Shown here: positions 1 to 7,242 of the stretch, piece after piece
How positions within the stretch are numbered: the stretch's first letter is position 1
Layout: every line of letters starts with the position of its first letter
Origin: Leisingera sp. ANG59
Lineage (GTDB): Bacteria > Pseudomonadota > Alphaproteobacteria > Rhodobacterales > Rhodobacteraceae
DNA: 64,000 bases
Assembly (NCBI RefSeq): GCF_013317235.1
Contig: NZ_WLCM01000023.1
Coordinates: 1 to 64,000, forward strand
Direction of reading: 5' to 3'
The notes under the pieces: model-generated
The model's input: only the letters and a program-made list of their open reading frames with translations
What the model was told of the DNA's origin: nothing
Database searches by the model: none
Made by a program: the position numbers and the translations under genes

Positions 1-52
1 GGGTCTTATCCTTCTGCTCGCGGCCCCGCCCGCGAGCAGAAGGATAAGACCC
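1..52. repeat. Perfect 22-bp inverted repeat abutting a start codon
   Basis: Positions 1-22 and 31-52 are exact reverse complements, separated by an 8-base loop (GCCCCGCC). The right arm ends one base before the ATG at 54 and contains the purine-rich AAGGA that would be the ribosome binding site. In RNA this stem would bury the ribosome binding site. There is no T-run, so it is not a classic intrinsic terminator. The element touches the window edge, so it could extend further upstream or be a fold-back artefact at a sequence end. Confidence 0.8.
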
Positions 53-53
53 C

Positions 54-674
54 ATGCCCATAGATGCCGTCGTCTTTGACATTGGCCGTGTGCTGATCGA
101 GTGGGAGCCGGAGCGCTTCTACGACAGCCGCATCGGCACGGCCCGCCGCCAGCAGCTGTTCGAACAGGTGCCGCTGCACGAGATGAACCTGAATGTGGAC
201 CGCGGCCACCCCTTCCGCGACAGCGTCTATGCGCTGGCAGAGCAGCACCCGGAGTGGCGCGAGGAGATCCGCTGGTGGCACGACTGCTGGCTGCAGATGG
301 TGCCGCAGGCCATCCCCCGTTCCGTCCGGCTGATGCAGATGCTGCAGGCCAAGGGCGTCCCGGTCTTTGCCCTCAGCAACTTCGGCACCGAGACGTTCGA
401 GATCGCCTGCGGCGCCTACCCGGCCTTGCGTGGCTTTGACCGCACATTCGTCTCTGCACATCTGAAATGCATCAAGCCAGAGCCGGAGATCTATGCCATT
501 CTCGAACGCGAAACCGGGGTGGCGCCGCAGTATCTGCTGTTCACCGACGACCGCCCCGAAAACATCGAGGCCGCGGCCGCGCGCGGCTGGCAGACCCACC
601 TGTTCACCGCCCCCGCGCCATTCGCCGCGCGGCTGGTGCAGGCGGGGCTGCTGACCGAACAAGAAGCCGCCTGA
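54..674 (+). CDS. HAD-family hydrolase (HAD-IA, YihX-like)
   Basis: A 206-residue haloacid dehalogenase superfamily protein, probably a small-molecule phosphatase in the cytoplasm. Motif I is VVFDIGRVL, with the nucleophile at Asp9; the position two residues on is Gly, as in YihX-type sugar phosphatases, not a second Asp. Motif II Ser lies in ALSNF, the motif III Lys in CIKPEPEIY and the motif IV acids in FTDDRPEN. Length is normal for the family. It is first in a same-strand run with the ornithine cyclodeaminase-like gene (31 bases later) and an alpha/beta hydrolase. The substrate cannot be told from sequence. Its start codon sits directly after a 22-bp palindrome. Confidence 0.85.
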   Translation: MPIDAVVFDIGRVLIEWEPERFYDSRIGTARRQQLFEQVPLHEMNLNVDRGHPFRDSVYALAEQHPEWREEIRWWHDCWLQMVPQAIPRSVRLMQMLQAKGVPVFALSNFGTETFEIACGAYPALRGFDRTFVSAHLKCIKPEPEIYAILERETGVAPQYLLFTDDRPENIEAAAARGWQTHLFTAPAPFAARLVQAGLLTEQEAA

Positions 675-705
675 GACGGCCCGCAGAAAGAAGGACAACA
701 GGCCC

Positions 706-1623
706 ATGACCATACCGTTCATCAGCTTTGAAGAAGGTGAAGCCCTGCTGGACTGGGTCAGCTTCACCCGCGCGCTGGCCGCCAGCCACGACCTGCCCAA
801 GGCAGAGATCGGCGACACTTTCCTCTACCGCGATCCCGACACGCTCCTGAGCCGCTCCGCCTGGATTGACGGGCTGGGGCTGGCGGTGAAGACCGCCAAT
901 ATCTTCCCGCGCAATCCCGATGCGGGCAAGCCGATGATCAACGGCTCGGTCTGCCTCTACTCGGACACCGACGGAACGCTGGAGGCACTGGTGGATTTTC
1001 ACCTGGTGACCAAGTGGAAGACCGCCGGCGACAGCCTGCTGGGCGCGCTGCGGCTGGCCAACCCGGGCGCACAGGAAGTGCTGATCGTTGGCGCCGGCAC
1101 CGTCGGCGCCTCCCTGATCGAGGCCTTCGGGGCCGGCTTCCCGCAGGCGCAGATCCGGGTCTGGAACCGCACCGGCGCCAAGGTAGAAGAGCTCTGCGCC
1201 CAATACCCCGGCACCATGCACGCAGCAGATCTGGAACCGGCGGTGCGCGCCGCCGACATCATCGTCACCTGCACCATGTCGTCCCAGCCGGTGATCAAGG
1301 GCGAGTGGCTCCGCCCCGGCCAGCACCTCAACATGATCGGGGCCTACCGCCCCGACATGCGCGAGGCCGACGACGAGGCCCTGAAGCGGGCGCAAATCTA
1401 CTGCGACAGCTTCGACACCACCCTGGACCACATCGGCGAGTTCAAGATCCCGCTGGCCGCGGGCACCATCCAGCGCAGCGACGTGCTGGCGGATTATTAC
1501 AGCCTTGGCAAATTCCCCTCCTATGACCCGGCGCAGATCACCCTGTTCAAGAACGGCGGCGGCGCCCATCTCGACCTGATGACCAGCCACCACATCCTGC
1601 AGAAGTGGAAGGCCCAGGCATGA
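706..1623 (+). CDS. Ornithine cyclodeaminase / mu-crystallin family protein
   Basis: A 305-residue NAD(P)-dependent protein. The Rossmann fingerprint VGAGTVGAS is at about residues 128-136, and a family-typical VKTANIFP with the candidate catalytic Lys62 lies before it. The family covers ornithine cyclodeaminase, alanine dehydrogenase, ketimine reductases and iminosuccinate reductase. The segment WKTAGDS replaces the usual RTA(A/G)xS stretch, so true ornithine cyclodeaminase activity is doubtful. A ribosome binding site (AAGAAGGA) precedes the ATG. Its stop overlaps the next start (ATGA), indicating translational coupling to the alpha/beta hydrolase. No beta-hydroxyaspartate-cycle partners are nearby, so the iminosuccinate reductase role is not supported. 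Confidence 0.85.
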   Translation: MTIPFISFEEGEALLDWVSFTRALAASHDLPKAEIGDTFLYRDPDTLLSRSAWIDGLGLAVKTANIFPRNPDAGKPMINGSVCLYSDTDGTLEALVDFHLVTKWKTAGDSLLGALRLANPGAQEVLIVGAGTVGASLIEAFGAGFPQAQIRVWNRTGAKVEELCAQYPGTMHAADLEPAVRAADIIVTCTMSSQPVIKGEWLRPGQHLNMIGAYRPDMREADDEALKRAQIYCDSFDTTLDHIGEFKIPLAAGTIQRSDVLADYYSLGKFPSYDPAQITLFKNGGGAHLDLMTSHHILQKWKAQA

Positions 1624-2549
1624 TCTGGCTGCTGGCCCTCGCCGTTCTGGCCATCGCCCTTGCGCCCTTCCTGCGCGAGCGGCTGCGCAAACCGATGGAT
1701 GCCAAGGCCCGGCAAACCGCCCCCGGGGCGCTGGCGCAGCTGCCCGGCGGCTGCACCCATTACCGCTGGACCGGCCCCCTGCGCGGCCCCGTCGCGGTCT
1801 GCGTGCACGGCCTCACCACGCCGTCTTTCGTCTGGAACGGCATCGCCAAGGGGCTGGGCGCCATGGGCTACCGGGTGCTGACCTACGATCTCTACGGGCG
1901 CGGCTACTCGGACCGCCCCTCCGGCCCGCAGGACCGCGCCTTCTTCCTCACCCAGCTGGAGGAGCTGCTGGCGGATCAGGAGGTCGGCGACGATGTCACC
2001 CTGATCGGCTATTCCATGGGCGGCGCCATCGCCACCGCCTTTGCCGCTGCTCACCCGGAACGCCTGCGCGAGCTGATCCTGCTGGCGCCGGCCGGCTTCG
2101 GCCGCAGCCCGGACCACGTGACCTGGATCATCCGGCATGTTCCCCTGATCGGCGGCTGGCTGATGCACGCGATTTACCCCGCGCTGCACATCCGCGGCAC
2201 CGAGGCGGAGCGCAGTCTGCCCTCCTCCGTTCCCGGCATTGCCGACCTGCAGCAGCAGGAACTGGGATACCGCGGCTTCATCCCCGCCGTGCTTGCCTCG
2301 CTGCGCGGCATCCTGAACGGGGATTTCACCGAAGAACTGCGCAGCCTGCACAAGAAAGGCGTGCCCGCTTTGGCGATCTGGGGCCGGGACGACGCGGTGA
2401 TCCCGCCCAGCTCTGCCGGCCGCCTGGCCGAACGCGCCCGCTCCGTCCGGCAGGAGGAGATCGCCGGGGCCGGCCACGGGCTGCCCTATACCCACACCGA
2501 GGAGGTGCTGGAGATCATTGCGGCAAACCATCGCCGCGGGTTGCTCTGA
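1620..2549 (+). CDS. Alpha/beta hydrolase
   Basis: A 309-residue alpha/beta-fold hydrolase. The oxyanion-hole HG is at 63-64, the nucleophile elbow GYSMGG has Ser132, the acid is probably the Asp of WGRDD, and the His lies in GAGHGLPY near the C-terminus. Residues 1-17 are a hydrophobic helix (MIWLLALAVLAIALAPF), suggesting a membrane anchor. The ATG at 1620 overlaps the preceding TGA in a 4-base ATGA, which is why it is preferred over a GTG 15 bases upstream. It is the last gene of the three-gene run. The substrate is unknown. Confidence 0.88.
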   Translation: MIWLLALAVLAIALAPFLRERLRKPMDAKARQTAPGALAQLPGGCTHYRWTGPLRGPVAVCVHGLTTPSFVWNGIAKGLGAMGYRVLTYDLYGRGYSDRPSGPQDRAFFLTQLEELLADQEVGDDVTLIGYSMGGAIATAFAAAHPERLRELILLAPAGFGRSPDHVTWIIRHVPLIGGWLMHAIYPALHIRGTEAERSLPSSVPGIADLQQQELGYRGFIPAVLASLRGILNGDFTEELRSLHKKGVPALAIWGRDDAVIPPSSAGRLAERARSVRQEEIAGAGHGLPYTHTEEVLEIIAANHRRGLL

Positions 2550-2568
2550 CACCCACGCTGGTGGCTGT

Positions 2569-2600
2569 TTGCTTCTTCTTTGAAAATTACTCCGGGGTCC
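2569..2600. repeat. Dispersed repeat, family C (copy 1), with adjacent hairpin
   Basis: On the minus strand this reads as a variant of GAGTATTT..AAAGAAGAAGC, also found near 7121, 19909, 19981 and 61321. It lies between the convergent alpha/beta hydrolase and MFS genes. It is followed by CCGGGG-CTGG-CCCCGG (about 2598-2613), a hairpin that may terminate transcription. Confidence 0.55.
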
Positions 2601-2647
2601 GGGGCTGGCCCCGGCTCCTCAGCCCGCCACGCAGCACGCCGCCTGCG

Positions 2648-3901
2648 TTACGCCGCCACCGGAGCCGCCGCTGCCTGCCCCAGCGGGCGTTCCTTCACCG
2701 GCAGATGCACGATGGCGCTGAACGCCCCGACGCCGACCCCGATCCACCAGACCAAAGTGTAATCGCCATAGGCGTCATACATCCGCCCGCCCAGCCACAC
2801 GCCCAGGAAGCTGCCCAGCTGGTGGCTGAAAAACACGATGCCGTATAGCGTGCCCATGTAGCGCAACCCGTAGATATGCGCGACCAGGCCGGAGGTCAGC
2901 GGCACCGTCGCCAGCCACAGCGAGCCCATGGCGACCGAGAAGATGATGACGCTGAGGGGCGTGATCGGGAACAGGATAAAGGCCGCCGCCGCGATCGTCC
3001 GCCCGGCATAGATCGCCGCCAGCAGGTATTTCTTGGAATAGCGCTTGCCCAGGTAGCCCGCCAGCAGCGTACCGCCCACATTAGCCGCTCCAATCAGTGA
3101 AATCGCCGCCGCGCCCAGCGCCGAGGTGGTGGTGATGCCGATCGAATGCAGCGCCCCGCCGGGCAGGATCGGCCCGCACATCTCGGTAATAAAGGCCGGA
3201 AAATGCGCGGTGACAAAAGCCAGCTGATAGCCGCAGCTGAAGAAGCCGAGGAAGATCAGCGTGTAGGACGGGTCCTTGAACGCCTTCCTCAGGATCGCCC
3301 CCATGCTCTCTTCCAGTTCCAGCTTCGATGCGGCCTCCGGCGCGCGCATCAGCGGCAGCAGCGCGATCAGCGCCAGCACCACACCGGCAAACAGCAGGAA
3401 CACCGTCTGCCAGGGCAGGAAGCCCAGCATCCACTCCGCCGTCGGCGCGCCGAAAATCTGCCCGGCGGACCCGGCCGCGGTGACAATCGCCAGCGACATC
3501 GAGCGGTTCTCGTCGGAACTGGCGCGCCCGACCACCGCCAGCACCACGCCGAACCCGGTGCCCGCGATGCCAAAGCCCACCAGCCACTCATAGGCCTGCA
3601 TCTCGAACGGGGTGGTAGACCAGGCGCTCAGCACCAGCCCGGCGGCATAGACAATCGCCCCCATGATGATCGCCTTGCGGTCGCCGATCTTCTCGGCAAT
3701 GGCGCCGAAGATCGGCTGCCCGATGCCCCAGGCCAGATTCTGGATGGCAATCGCCAAGGAGAACTCCGCACGCAGCCAGCCGAACTCCTCGGCAATCGGG
3801 ATTTGGAAGACACCAAAGGAGGCGCGCACCGCAAAGCTCGCCATGATGATGATGCAGCCCACGATCAGAACGGGGGTAAACAGCGGCGCGGAACGGTCCA
3901 T
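2648..3901 (-). CDS. MFS transporter
   Basis: A 417-residue major facilitator superfamily permease with about 12 hydrophobic segments and the family-typical loop GDRKAIIMG after helix 2. It resembles the oxalate/formate or monocarboxylate-type MFS group, but the substrate cannot be assigned. The start is placed at 3901 (MDRSAPLFTP) because GTCAGGAG precedes it at good spacing; an upstream in-frame Met at 4009 would add 36 polar residues of non-coding character. It is monocistronic and convergent with the alpha/beta hydrolase. Confidence 0.9.
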   Translation of the reverse strand: MDRSAPLFTPVLIVGCIIIMASFAVRASFGVFQIPIAEEFGWLRAEFSLAIAIQNLAWGIGQPIFGAIAEKIGDRKAIIMGAIVYAAGLVLSAWSTTPFEMQAYEWLVGFGIAGTGFGVVLAVVGRASSDENRSMSLAIVTAAGSAGQIFGAPTAEWMLGFLPWQTVFLLFAGVVLALIALLPLMRAPEAASKLELEESMGAILRKAFKDPSYTLIFLGFFSCGYQLAFVTAHFPAFITEMCGPILPGGALHSIGITTTSALGAAAISLIGAANVGGTLLAGYLGKRYSKKYLLAAIYAGRTIAAAAFILFPITPLSVIIFSVAMGSLWLATVPLTSGLVAHIYGLRYMGTLYGIVFFSHQLGSFLGVWLGGRMYDAYGDYTLVWWIGVGVGAFSAIVHLPVKERPLGQAAAAPVAA

Positions 3902-4016
3902 GGGGTCTCTCCTGACAAGCTGCGAAATTTTCAGTGAAATTTGCCAGGTGGTCAAATCAGGATTTTTGCGCGCATCATTAAGAAAATTTGATGTGAAGGG
4001 GCCGCACAAACAAATC

Positions 4017-4050
4017 CGCCTGCTGCCCCGTTCCGACGGGGCAGCAGGCG
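4017..4050 (-). terminator. Probable terminator of the yjhX-yjhQ operon
   Basis: A perfect 14-bp stem (4017-4030 with 4037-4050) and a 6-base loop start nine bases after the acetyltransferase stop. On the minus strand the stem is followed by GGATTTGTTTGTG, a moderately U-rich tail. Confidence 0.7.
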
Positions 4051-4058
4051 AACTTCTC

Positions 4059-4556
4059 TCACGCGGCGTAGAAGGGGGGCGCGTAGGTCACCTCCCCAGA
4101 CGGGACGCCCGCGGTGAACGCCAGCCTCAAAAAGTACTCCGGCGGCACCCCGGCAAAACGCATACGGTCATCTGCCGCAAAGCCGAACCGGCCGTAATAG
4201 GCCGGATCGCCCAGCACCACGCACCCCTTGGCCTGTAATGCCTTGAGACGTTGCAGCCCCTCGCCAATCAAAGCCTGGCCGATGCCCAGCCTCTGGCGGC
4301 CGGGCAGGACCGAAACCGGCCCCAGGCCAAACCAGCCCTGGTCCCGGCCTGCGATCAGCACCGGAGAGAAGGCCGCATGGCCGATGATGCTGCCATCGGC
4401 CACCGCCACCAGTGAAAGCGTCAGCCTGCCGCTCTCACGCAGCCCGTCTATGATTGCGCCTTCCGTGCCGGAACTATGCACTGCCACAGCAAAAGCGGCC
4501 TCAGTGACCCGCCGGATCAGAGCAATGTCTTCTTTTCTTTCCTTGCGGATATCCAT
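4059..4556 (-). CDS. yjhQ: GNAT N-acetyltransferase, YjhQ-like antitoxin candidate
   Basis: A 165-residue GNAT-fold acetyltransferase. The acetyl-CoA binding loop is in the segment VLPGRQRLGIGQALI (R/QxxGxG/A), followed by VLGDPAYYGRFGF, typical of the YhbS/YjhQ group. The start at 4556 (MDIRKER) has GTGAGGA upstream; an earlier in-frame Met would overlap the yjhX coding region. It lies seven bases after the stop of a yjhX homologue on the same strand. In E. coli the acetyltransferase YjhQ is encoded next to YjhX (TopAI) and acts as its antitoxin, so gene order argues for the same role here. This role is inferred from family and order, not from residues. Confidence 0.8.
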   Translation of the reverse strand: MDIRKERKEDIALIRRVTEAAFAVAVHSSGTEGAIIDGLRESGRLTLSLVAVADGSIIGHAAFSPVLIAGRDQGWFGLGPVSVLPGRQRLGIGQALIGEGLQRLKALQAKGCVVLGDPAYYGRFGFAADDRMRFAGVPPEYFLRLAFTAGVPSGEVTYAPPFYAA

Positions 4557-4563
4557 GGGATCC

Positions 4564-4827
4564 TCACGCTGTGCGATTGTTGAGTTGAGGCCTGACAGAC
4601 CGGCGGCCAAGAGCCGAGATCCGGTACGGGGCCGAATTGCGCGATTCAATCAGCCGTTTGCGGCGCAGTTTGGATACGACTTCCAGGCTGCAGTCTGCCA
4701 GCAGCATTCCGTCATGCGTACAGCAATCGACCTGCAACAGCTTGCCATTGGAACCGCGTTCAAAGCGGATCAGCCCGCCCTGAGCCAGCACGTGCAGCAC
4801 GCGCTGTTCCAGTTTTGAGATATTCAT
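4564..4827 (-). CDS. yjhX: YjhX/TopAI family toxin (topoisomerase I inhibitor family)
   Basis: An 87-residue protein matching the YjhX (UPF0386) family along its whole length: it starts MNISKLEQRVLHVLAQGG, then GMLLADCSLEVVSKL, RRKRLIES, APYRISALG and ends near VRPQLNNR. E. coli YjhX (TopAI) binds and inhibits topoisomerase I. The start at 4827 matches the family's N-terminus. Its ATG overlaps the TGA of a 15-codon leader ORF (ATGA), and its own ribosome binding site (CAGGT) is weak, which suggests coupling to the leader. The acetyltransferase yjhQ follows immediately. Confidence 0.87.
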   Translation of the reverse strand: MNISKLEQRVLHVLAQGGLIRFERGSNGKLLQVDCCTHDGMLLADCSLEVVSKLRRKRLIESRNSAPYRISALGRRSVRPQLNNRTA

Positions 4828-4871
4828 TGATTTACCTGTTCGTGAAACACAGAAAAACCGGCGCCCGGCAT
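4824..4871 (-). CDS. Short leader peptide ORF upstream of yjhX
   Basis: A 15-codon ORF, MPGAGFSVFHEQVNQ, starts with ATG at 4871, preceded by AAGG seven bases away. Its TGA overlaps the ATG of yjhX. In E. coli, topAI is reported to be controlled by the leader ORF toiL, which senses ribosome-targeting antibiotics. This ORF has a different sequence and length but an equivalent position. A terminator-like hairpin surrounds its ribosome binding site and start. Translation is inferred from the ribosome binding site and the stop/start overlap only. Confidence 0.5.
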   Translation of the reverse strand: MPGAGFSVFHEQVNQ

Positions 4872-4892
4872 TGGTTTGCCTTGGCCCGGTTT
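4853..4892 (-). promoter_or_regulatory. Attenuator-like hairpin in the yjhX leader
   Basis: On the minus strand AAACCGG (4892-4886) pairs perfectly with CCGGTTT (4861-4855), and the second arm runs into five U residues (4857-4853). The loop holds the ribosome binding site and ATG of the 15-codon leader ORF. An alternative inner hairpin, CCGG-GCG-CCGG followed by TTTTT, also ends at the same U-run. Both resemble intrinsic terminators before the toxin gene. A moving or stalled ribosome on the leader would disrupt them. Confidence 0.45.
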
Positions 4893-5094
4893 GTTGGATC
4901 ACCCCGGCATACCGGCGATGATCAGTGTTTCAGAACAAGCTCCAACATCTACAATTCCTGCATCAGAGGATTGGCGAACATGTGCCAGATAGGAATTTTC
5001 CGCGGCTGGGTCAACGCCCCTCCGCTGCAGTATTCCGGCAGCCGCCTCTATGCCCCGCTTCCCATCCCCCGCGCCCCGCGCTATCCCTGTCCCC

Positions 5095-6171
5095 ATGACC
5101 CATTTGAGTGCGCTTTACCGGCAGAAAATCGACGCGGGCGAATTGAAGCCCGACCCGGCCCAGGAAGCCGTGCTTCCGCATTTCGACCGCATCGCCCAAG
5201 GCCTGATGGCGCCGCCGGTGAAACGCGGCTTCTTCCGCAAGGCGGAGTTTGAACCGGTCCAGGGGCTCTACCTCTGGGGCGGGGTCGGACGCGGCAAGTC
5301 GATGCTGATGGACCTGTTCGTGGACAGCCTCGACGGCATCCCCTCGCGGCGGGTGCATTTCCATGCCTTCATGCAGGAAATCCACGCCAAAATGCATGAG
5401 GCCCGCCAGAACGGTGTCGAGGATGCGCTGGCGCCGGTGGCGGCTGAGGTGGCGGAGTCGGTGCGCCTGCTGGCCTTTGACGAGATGCAGATCACCGACA
5501 TCACCGATGCGATGATCGTGGGCCGCCTGTTCGAGGCGCTGTTTGCCGCCGGCGTCACCGTGATCACCACCTCCAACCGGGTGCCGGGAGACCTCTACAA
5601 GAACGGCCTCAACCGGCAGCTGTTCCTGCCCTTCATCGATCTGATCAAGGCGCAGATGGAGGTGCATGAGATGGTCAGCCCCATCGACTACCGCCAGCAC
5701 CGGCTGACCGGCGCGCAGGTCTATTTCGCCCCGGTGGACGCCGAGGCCCGCGCTCAGATCCGGGCGATCTGGCAGGATCTCACCGGCGGCGGCGATGCCC
5801 CGCCGCTGACGCTGGAGGTGAAGGGCCGCGAAGTGACCCTGCCCGCCTTCCGCAACGGGGTGGCGCGGGCCACCTTCTATGACCTCTGCGGCAAGATGCT
5901 GGGGCCGGGCGACTACCTCGCCATTGCCGGGGAGGTGAAGGTGCTGATCATGGAGGATATTCCCCGCCTCAGCCGCAACAACTTCAACGAGGCCAAGCGG
6001 TTCGTCACCCTGATCGACGCTTTGTATGAGGCCAAGGTGCGGCTGATCTGCTCCGCCGCGGCCCAGCCCGAGATGCTCTATGTCGAGGGCGAGGGCACCT
6101 TCGAGTTCGAACGCACCGCCTCCCGCCTGCGCGAGATGCAGGACAAGGACTGGGGAAGCGAAGCCCAATGA
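5095..6171 (+). CDS. zapE: Cell division protein ZapE (AFG1-like AAA ATPase)
   Basis: A 358-residue ATPase of the AFG1/ZapE family. Walker A is GGVGRGKS with the typical LYLWGGVGRGKSMLMD setting, then FHAFM, Walker B LLAFDEMQITDI and TTSNRVPGDLYKNGL. Members act with the Z-ring in bacteria or in mitochondrial protein turnover. Start choice: the ATG at 5095 gives the usual N-terminus MTHLSALYRQK; an in-frame ATG at 5050 adds 15 proline-rich residues, and neither has a good ribosome binding site. The next gene overlaps by four bases (ATGA at 6168). Confidence 0.9.
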   Translation: MTHLSALYRQKIDAGELKPDPAQEAVLPHFDRIAQGLMAPPVKRGFFRKAEFEPVQGLYLWGGVGRGKSMLMDLFVDSLDGIPSRRVHFHAFMQEIHAKMHEARQNGVEDALAPVAAEVAESVRLLAFDEMQITDITDAMIVGRLFEALFAAGVTVITTSNRVPGDLYKNGLNRQLFLPFIDLIKAQMEVHEMVSPIDYRQHRLTGAQVYFAPVDAEARAQIRAIWQDLTGGGDAPPLTLEVKGREVTLPAFRNGVARATFYDLCGKMLGPGDYLAIAGEVKVLIMEDIPRLSRNNFNEAKRFVTLIDALYEAKVRLICSAAAQPEMLYVEGEGTFEFERTASRLREMQDKDWGSEAQ

Positions 6172-7073
6172 TCGTCCGCGACACGCCCCGGCGGCGGGAG
6201 ATCTTCCTGATCCTGAGCGGATCGGTGGTGCCGCGCATCCTGCCCAACATCATCGGCGCCGCGCTCTGGGCGCTGCTGGTGCTGGTGCTGGACCGCTATG
6301 TCATTGCGATGCCGCAGATTTCCATCGCCGCGATGGGGGTGTTCGGCCTGTCGCTGTCGCTGTTCCTCAGCTTCCGCAACAACGCCGCCTATGACCGCTG
6401 GTGGGAGGCGCGGCGGATCTGGGGCCGCATGGTCTCCGACGTGCGCAGCCTGGCGCAGGAGCTCAGGATCTTTGCGGGCAAGGGCCCGGACGAGGAGTTC
6501 ATCCTCACCCGCATTCTCGCCTTCCACCACCTGCACCGCGCCCAGCTGCGCGGCGACGAGGTGGCGGAGACCGTCCGCCACTGGGTCGGCGCAGAGGCGG
6601 CAGAGGCACTGATGCAAAGGGAAAACAGCCCCAACGCCGCCCTGCGCGACATCGCCGCCCGGCTGAGGGAAATGGCCGAGGACGGCCGCATCGACGGCTT
6701 CGGCCAGCGCGCCCTGGCCGAACGGCTGGCCGCCTTCCCCGCCGCCCAGGCCGGGAACGAGCGGCTGCTGACCACGCCGCTGCCCTTCGTCTACTCATTG
6801 CTGGTCTGGCGCACCACCTATCTTTACTGCCTGCTGCTGCCCTTTGCCCTCCTGGACAGCGCCGGCTGGTTCGAGCCGCTGGTGGCTGCGGTGGTGGCCT
6901 ATGTGTTCTTCGGCCTGGCTGAAGTGACGCATGAACTGGAGCACCCGTTCCGCAAACAGGCCAACGCGGTGCCGCTCAGCGCCATGTGCCGGGTGATGGA
7001 AATCTCGGTCTGCAACGCGCTGGGGCGCGAGGTGCCGCCCAAGCTGGAGCCGGTGAACTACGTTCTGGATTAG
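6168..7073 (+). CDS. Bestrophin-family (UPF0187/YneE) membrane protein
   Basis: A 301-residue membrane protein of the bacterial bestrophin family, which form pentameric ion channels. The diagnostic segment is FGLSLSLFLSFRNNAAYDRWWEARRIWG. The N-terminal region holds two hydrophobic helices, with two more at about residues 205-245 (FVYSLLVWRTTYLYCLLLPF onward). The start overlaps the zapE stop, so the two are probably cotranscribed. Ion selectivity cannot be inferred. Confidence 0.88.
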   Translation: MIVRDTPRRREIFLILSGSVVPRILPNIIGAALWALLVLVLDRYVIAMPQISIAAMGVFGLSLSLFLSFRNNAAYDRWWEARRIWGRMVSDVRSLAQELRIFAGKGPDEEFILTRILAFHHLHRAQLRGDEVAETVRHWVGAEAAEALMQRENSPNAALRDIAARLREMAEDGRIDGFGQRALAERLAAFPAAQAGNERLLTTPLPFVYSLLVWRTTYLYCLLLPFALLDSAGWFEPLVAAVVAYVFFGLAEVTHELEHPFRKQANAVPLSAMCRVMEISVCNALGREVPPKLEPVNYVLD

Positions 7074-7120
7074 GGGCTGAACAGGTCAGGGGGCGCTGCC
7101 CCCTCGGCCCTTGGCCTCAC

Positions 7121-7148
7121 CCCCGGAGTATTTCCGGAAAGATGAATA
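7121..7148. repeat. Dispersed repeat, family C (copy 2)
   Basis: The sequence GGAGTATTTCCGGAAAGATG and flanks match the family C consensus GAGTATTTnnGnAAAGAnGAA. It lies between the convergent bestrophin and folC genes, immediately before a family B repeat. Confidence 0.6.
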
Positions 7149-7149
7149 G

Positions 7150-7230
7150 CGGCCGCGCCGCGTCAGCGGCGCCTGGCCCAACGGGGTGAGACCGGCAGGT
7201 CGAAGCCGGGCGGGAGAACCTCCCCCGCCC
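7150..7230. repeat. Dispersed repeat, family B (copy 1)
   Basis: The order is a palindrome-rich head (GCCGCGCCGCGTCAGCGGC), then GGCCCAACG, about 25 variable bases, then CGGGCGGGAGAACCTCCCCC, itself a hairpin (GGGAG/CTCCC). The same head-spacer-tail order recurs at about 30334, 30558, 40034 and 58645. This copy and family C fill the interval between bestrophin and folC. Confidence 0.65.
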
Positions 7231-7242
7231 ATGCTGCAGGGT

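Noticed and set aside
6-818. Long open frame antisense to the HAD and cyclodeaminase-like genes
   Set aside because: High GC keeps opposite frames open; it has no ribosome binding site or recognisable domain and it covers two well-supported genes.
706-1623. Calling the cyclodeaminase-like gene an iminosuccinate reductase of the beta-hydroxyaspartate cycle
   Set aside because: The aldolase, dehydratase and aminotransferase genes of that cycle are not adjacent.
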